Shown here one piece after another: positions 62,288 through 64,000 of a stretch of 64,000 nucleotides of DNA (its first letter is position 1; every line of letters starts with the position of its first letter). The DNA lies in the NCBI RefSeq assembly GCF_002005225.1, contig NZ_CP019724.1, forward strand, positions 5,349,501 to 5,413,500, in the 5' to 3' direction. The stretch comes from Streptomyces pactum. Lineage in GTDB: Bacteria > Actinomycetota > Actinomycetes > Streptomycetales > Streptomycetaceae. The position numbers and the translations under genes were made by a program. The notes beneath the pieces are model-generated. The model was not told the DNA's origin. It was given only the letters and a program-made list of their open reading frames with translations, and ran no database searches.

Positions 62288-62572
62288 TTACTCGGGACTT
62301 CCGTCGTCCGGAGTCACCGAAGTGATCGCAACGGTGGGAGGTGGAGGCGCCGGTGTGTACACGTACGCCACCGCGAGCCCCGGCACGGCACCCGCGGGCT
62401 CGATCCTTGTCTTGCGTACCTCTATGCCGTCCTGTCGGCGGGGTCCCAGCAGTACTCCGAGTCGAGGCACCAGCTCCAGCTCTCGCCGTAAGGATTCCAG
62501 TGCCTGTTCCACGCCGAGATCCTTCGCCCGTTGGGCCGCTCGCGCTGTCACGACAGCGATGACACCGGTCAC
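62288..62572 (-). CDS. Small protein coupled to DUF6247-like gene; possible RelE/ParE-like partner
   Basis: A 94-residue protein beginning VIAVVTARAAQRAKDLGVEQ, with a basic helical half and an end (GIEVRKTRIEPAGAVPGLAV, then AYVYTPAPPPPTVAITSVTP) that looks like the strand pair of RelE/ParE toxins. GTG 62572 overlaps the upstream stop by 4 bases (GTGA). Gene size, order (putative antitoxin first) and coupling fit a toxin-antitoxin module. No catalytic residues can be assigned and no named family is recognised, so the function is a guess. Confidence 0.55.
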   Translation of the reverse strand: MTGVIAVVTARAAQRAKDLGVEQALESLRRELELVPRLGVLLGPRRQDGIEVRKTRIEPAGAVPGLAVAYVYTPAPPPPTVAITSVTPDDGSPE

Positions 62573-62865
62573 TCGCCTCGCGCCTCGCGCTTCAGCCGCG
62601 TCGCCAGGTCGATGCCCTCCTGGACGGCGATGTCGAAGTCGGGGTCCTGATACAGGCGGATCCTGCCCCGATAGTCGACGATCACTGCCGCCACGGCCTT
62701 GAGGTCCGTCTCCGTCGACGCCTCGAGTGCGCGCTGCAAATCGATCTCGAAGGTCTCCCGGTCGCCGGGAAACCCGTGCCCGGAACGCAGAGCGGCTCTT
62801 ATGTCGCCGATGGTCTTCAACGGCAGCGGCGCTGGAATTCCGGTCTCCGCGTGCTGTGCGCTCAC
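62569..62865 (-). CDS. DUF6247-like small acidic protein, possible antitoxin
   Basis: A 98-residue, mostly helical protein starting MSAQHAETGIPAPLPLKTIG. The segment RETFEIDLQRALEASTETDL followed by AVAAVIVDYRGRIRLYQDPD and AVQEGIDLATRLKREARGE resembles DUF6247-type proteins that Streptomyces often encode next to small unknown genes. GTG 62865 has GAGGAGCAGG upstream. It overlaps its downstream partner by 4 bases. Whether the pair is a toxin-antitoxin system is untested. Confidence 0.6.
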   Translation of the reverse strand: MSAQHAETGIPAPLPLKTIGDIRAALRSGHGFPGDRETFEIDLQRALEASTETDLKAVAAVIVDYRGRIRLYQDPDFDIAVQEGIDLATRLKREARGE

Positions 62866-63028
62866 GATCGCCTGCTCCTCGGTCTCCTGTGTGCTACTTG
62901 GAGTCTCCTACAGTCCTCCACCGGCCGCCCGCTCGTCAGCTCGTACTCGCAGCGGGCGGCGGGCGAGAGGGGTCGGGGACGACTCGAGCGCGGGCCTGGT
63001 GCGCCCGTGCCTGCCCCGCTTGGCTGTA

Positions 63029-63211
63029 TCAGCGCAACGCGTCGACGAAGCGATGCCAGGCCTCGGACCCCACGGAGAGGACAGGGCCGCCTCTGCGCTT
63101 TGAGTCACGTATCAGTGTTCGGTGCGAGAGGTAGGCGCACTCGACGCACTCGGTTCCGCTGCCGCCGCTGTACGAGGACTTGAACCAGTGGTGCTCTGAC
63201 GTTGCCGCCAT
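63029..63211 (-). CDS. DUF397 protein
   Basis: A 60-residue DUF397 protein: HHWFKSSYSGGSGTECVECA is the signature, then VLSVGSEAWHRFVDALR. ATG 63211 follows AAGGAG about 9 bases upstream. DUF397 genes in Streptomyces almost always follow an XRE regulator of the WhiJ/DUF5753 class, as here (6-base gap); such pairs include developmental regulators and proposed toxin-antitoxin-like partners. Confidence 0.93.
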   Translation of the reverse strand: MAATSEHHWFKSSYSGGSGTECVECAYLSHRTLIRDSKRRGGPVLSVGSEAWHRFVDALR

Positions 63212-63217
63212 CAAGAT

Positions 63218-64000
63218 TCACTCCTTGCTGACTCTGTCGATCAGTTCGGCTGAGGACTCGAGGTCGAGTGCCTGGGCGCTGAGGTACTGGAACGCCAATC
63301 TATAGCGCTGCAGTTCCTCCGGTTTCTCCATGAACAGCCCACCCCCGAGGAGGTCCACGTACACCACGTCCAGTTCGGGGCTCTGGCCGCGAAGGGTGGC
63401 AAAGCTGCCCACGGCAGCCGCATGGGCGCCCCGCGCGAACGGCAGTACTTGGACCGTGACGTGCGGACGCTCGGCGATGGCAAGCAGGTGCGCGAGTTGC
63501 TCCCGCATCACCTCGCGGCCTCCGACCCGCCGCCGGATGGCGGCTTCGTCGATCACGCACCAGATGTGCGGGGGTTCCTCGCGTGCCAGCAACTCCTGCC
63601 GCTTCATGCGGATGTCGACCATGTGCTGCACCTCGCGCTCATCGCATTGCACTTCTGAGGCTCGGTGGACGGCCTCCGCGTAGGCACGCGTCTGGAGCAG
63701 CCCGGGTACGTACATGCAGGCGTAGTGGTCCTCGCGAACCACCTCGTCCTCCAAGGTGAGCATGAGGTTCATGGACTCGGGGATGGGATCGGCCAGGGAT
63801 CGCCACCAGCCTTGGATCTTCGCGCCCTTCGCCAGTTCGACCAGGGCCAGGCGCTCCTCGTCCGTCGCACCGTACTCTCGGCAGAGGGCGTCTACGGCGG
63901 GCCACTTGACCGTCCCCTCCTTCGTCTCGTAGCGACTCAGCGTCGCCTTCGAGATGCCGACGCGTGCGCCTGCCTCCTCAAGCGTCAGCCCTCTGCATTC
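63218..64000 (-). CDS. XRE-family regulator with DUF5753, 5' end outside window
   Basis: The frame is open to the window edge, giving at least 260 residues. The first visible part is the helix-turn-helix GLTLEEAGARVGISKATLSR followed by YETKEGTVKWPAVDALCREY; then the DUF5753 ligand-like domain: LTLEDEVVREDHYACMYVPG, LLQTRAYAEAV, RRVGGREVMREQLAHLLAIA and VLPFARGAHAAAVGSFATL. It pairs with the DUF397 gene 6 bases downstream. Only a few N-terminal residues should be missing. Confidence 0.93.
   Translation of the reverse strand, partial: ECRGLTLEEAGARVGISKATLSRYETKEGTVKWPAVDALCREYGATDEERLALVELAKGAKIQGWWRSLADPIPESMNLMLTLEDEVVREDHYACMYVPGLLQTRAYAEAVHRASEVQCDEREVQHMVDIRMKRQELLAREEPPHIWCVIDEAAIRRRVGGREVMREQLAHLLAIAERPHVTVQVLPFARGAHAAAVGSFATLRGQSPELDVVYVDLLGGGLFMEKPEELQRYRLAFQYLSAQALDLESSAELIDRVSKE

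Overview
The window is chromosomal DNA of very high G+C content with strong third-position GC bias, GTG and TTG starts, many leaderless promoters (TAnnnT about 6-7 bases before the start codon) and marker families: SsgA-like protein, conservon (CvnA-D plus P450s), DUF397/XRE pair, DasR (dre) operators, RDD and DUF1707 proteins. Together these indicate Streptomyces. From memory, gene order resembles the S. coelicolor interval around SCO2880-SCO2935, read in reverse; this was not checked against a database.

Layout. 1-7 kb: 3' part of a molybdenum hydroxylase large subunit, a two-domain SUKH-4 immunity protein, a frameshifted DUF6082 gene, an SF2 helicase, an IclR regulator and a 28-bp tandem repeat. 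7-12 kb: secreted Lon-like protease, then a four-gene glycine betaine/choline-type ABC operon. 12-17 kb: Lrp/AsnC regulator divergent from 4-hydroxyphenylpyruvate dioxygenase, a TPR protein, a GlcD-type FAD oxidase with a 51-bp in-frame insertion, and ssgG. 17-23.6 kb: two RDD membrane proteins, a small membrane protein with a possible TTA-containing upstream start, a secreted M6 metalloprotease and a small unknown.

23.6-37.6 kb is a conserved actinobacterial core block, comparable to Mycobacterium tuberculosis Rv1330c-Rv1341: pncA/pncB (NAD salvage), clpS, DUF2017, mec-cysO-cysM (cysteine synthesis from a protein-bound thiocarboxylate, preceded by a leaderless Cys-containing leader peptide), a metallo-beta-lactamase-fold hydrolase, rph and rdgB. 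It is interrupted by an amino-acid permease, a membrane-anchored PemK-like protein and the DasR-controlled N-acetylglucosamine PTS genes nagE2, nagE1 and nagF.

37.6-42 kb: tRNA-Leu(UAG), an HNH nuclease remnant, bcp, DUF3618, a GroES-like protein, a guanidine-III riboswitch with sugE/gdx, and a class A penicillin-binding protein. 42-53 kb: an ABC-2 exporter, DUF1707, SGNH hydrolase, DUF445, MFS transporter, VOC protein, alpha/beta hydrolase and CMD/AhpD-like protein. 53-59 kb: a conservon (cvnA-B-C-D) translationally coupled to two P450s, one lacking ExxR. 59-64 kb: pentapeptide-repeat protein, SAM methyltransferase, membrane protein, a small coupled gene pair resembling a toxin-antitoxin module, and a DUF397/XRE pair cut by the window end.

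Most genes are housekeeping or typical Streptomyces accessory functions. The strongest candidates for unusual biology are the Cys leader/CysO/Mec arrangement (CysO carries two residues beyond its Gly-Gly), the ExxR-less conservon P450, the 51-bp insertion in the GlcD-like oxidase, the decayed HNH gene beside the tRNA and the uncharacterised coupled pair at 62.3-62.9 kb.
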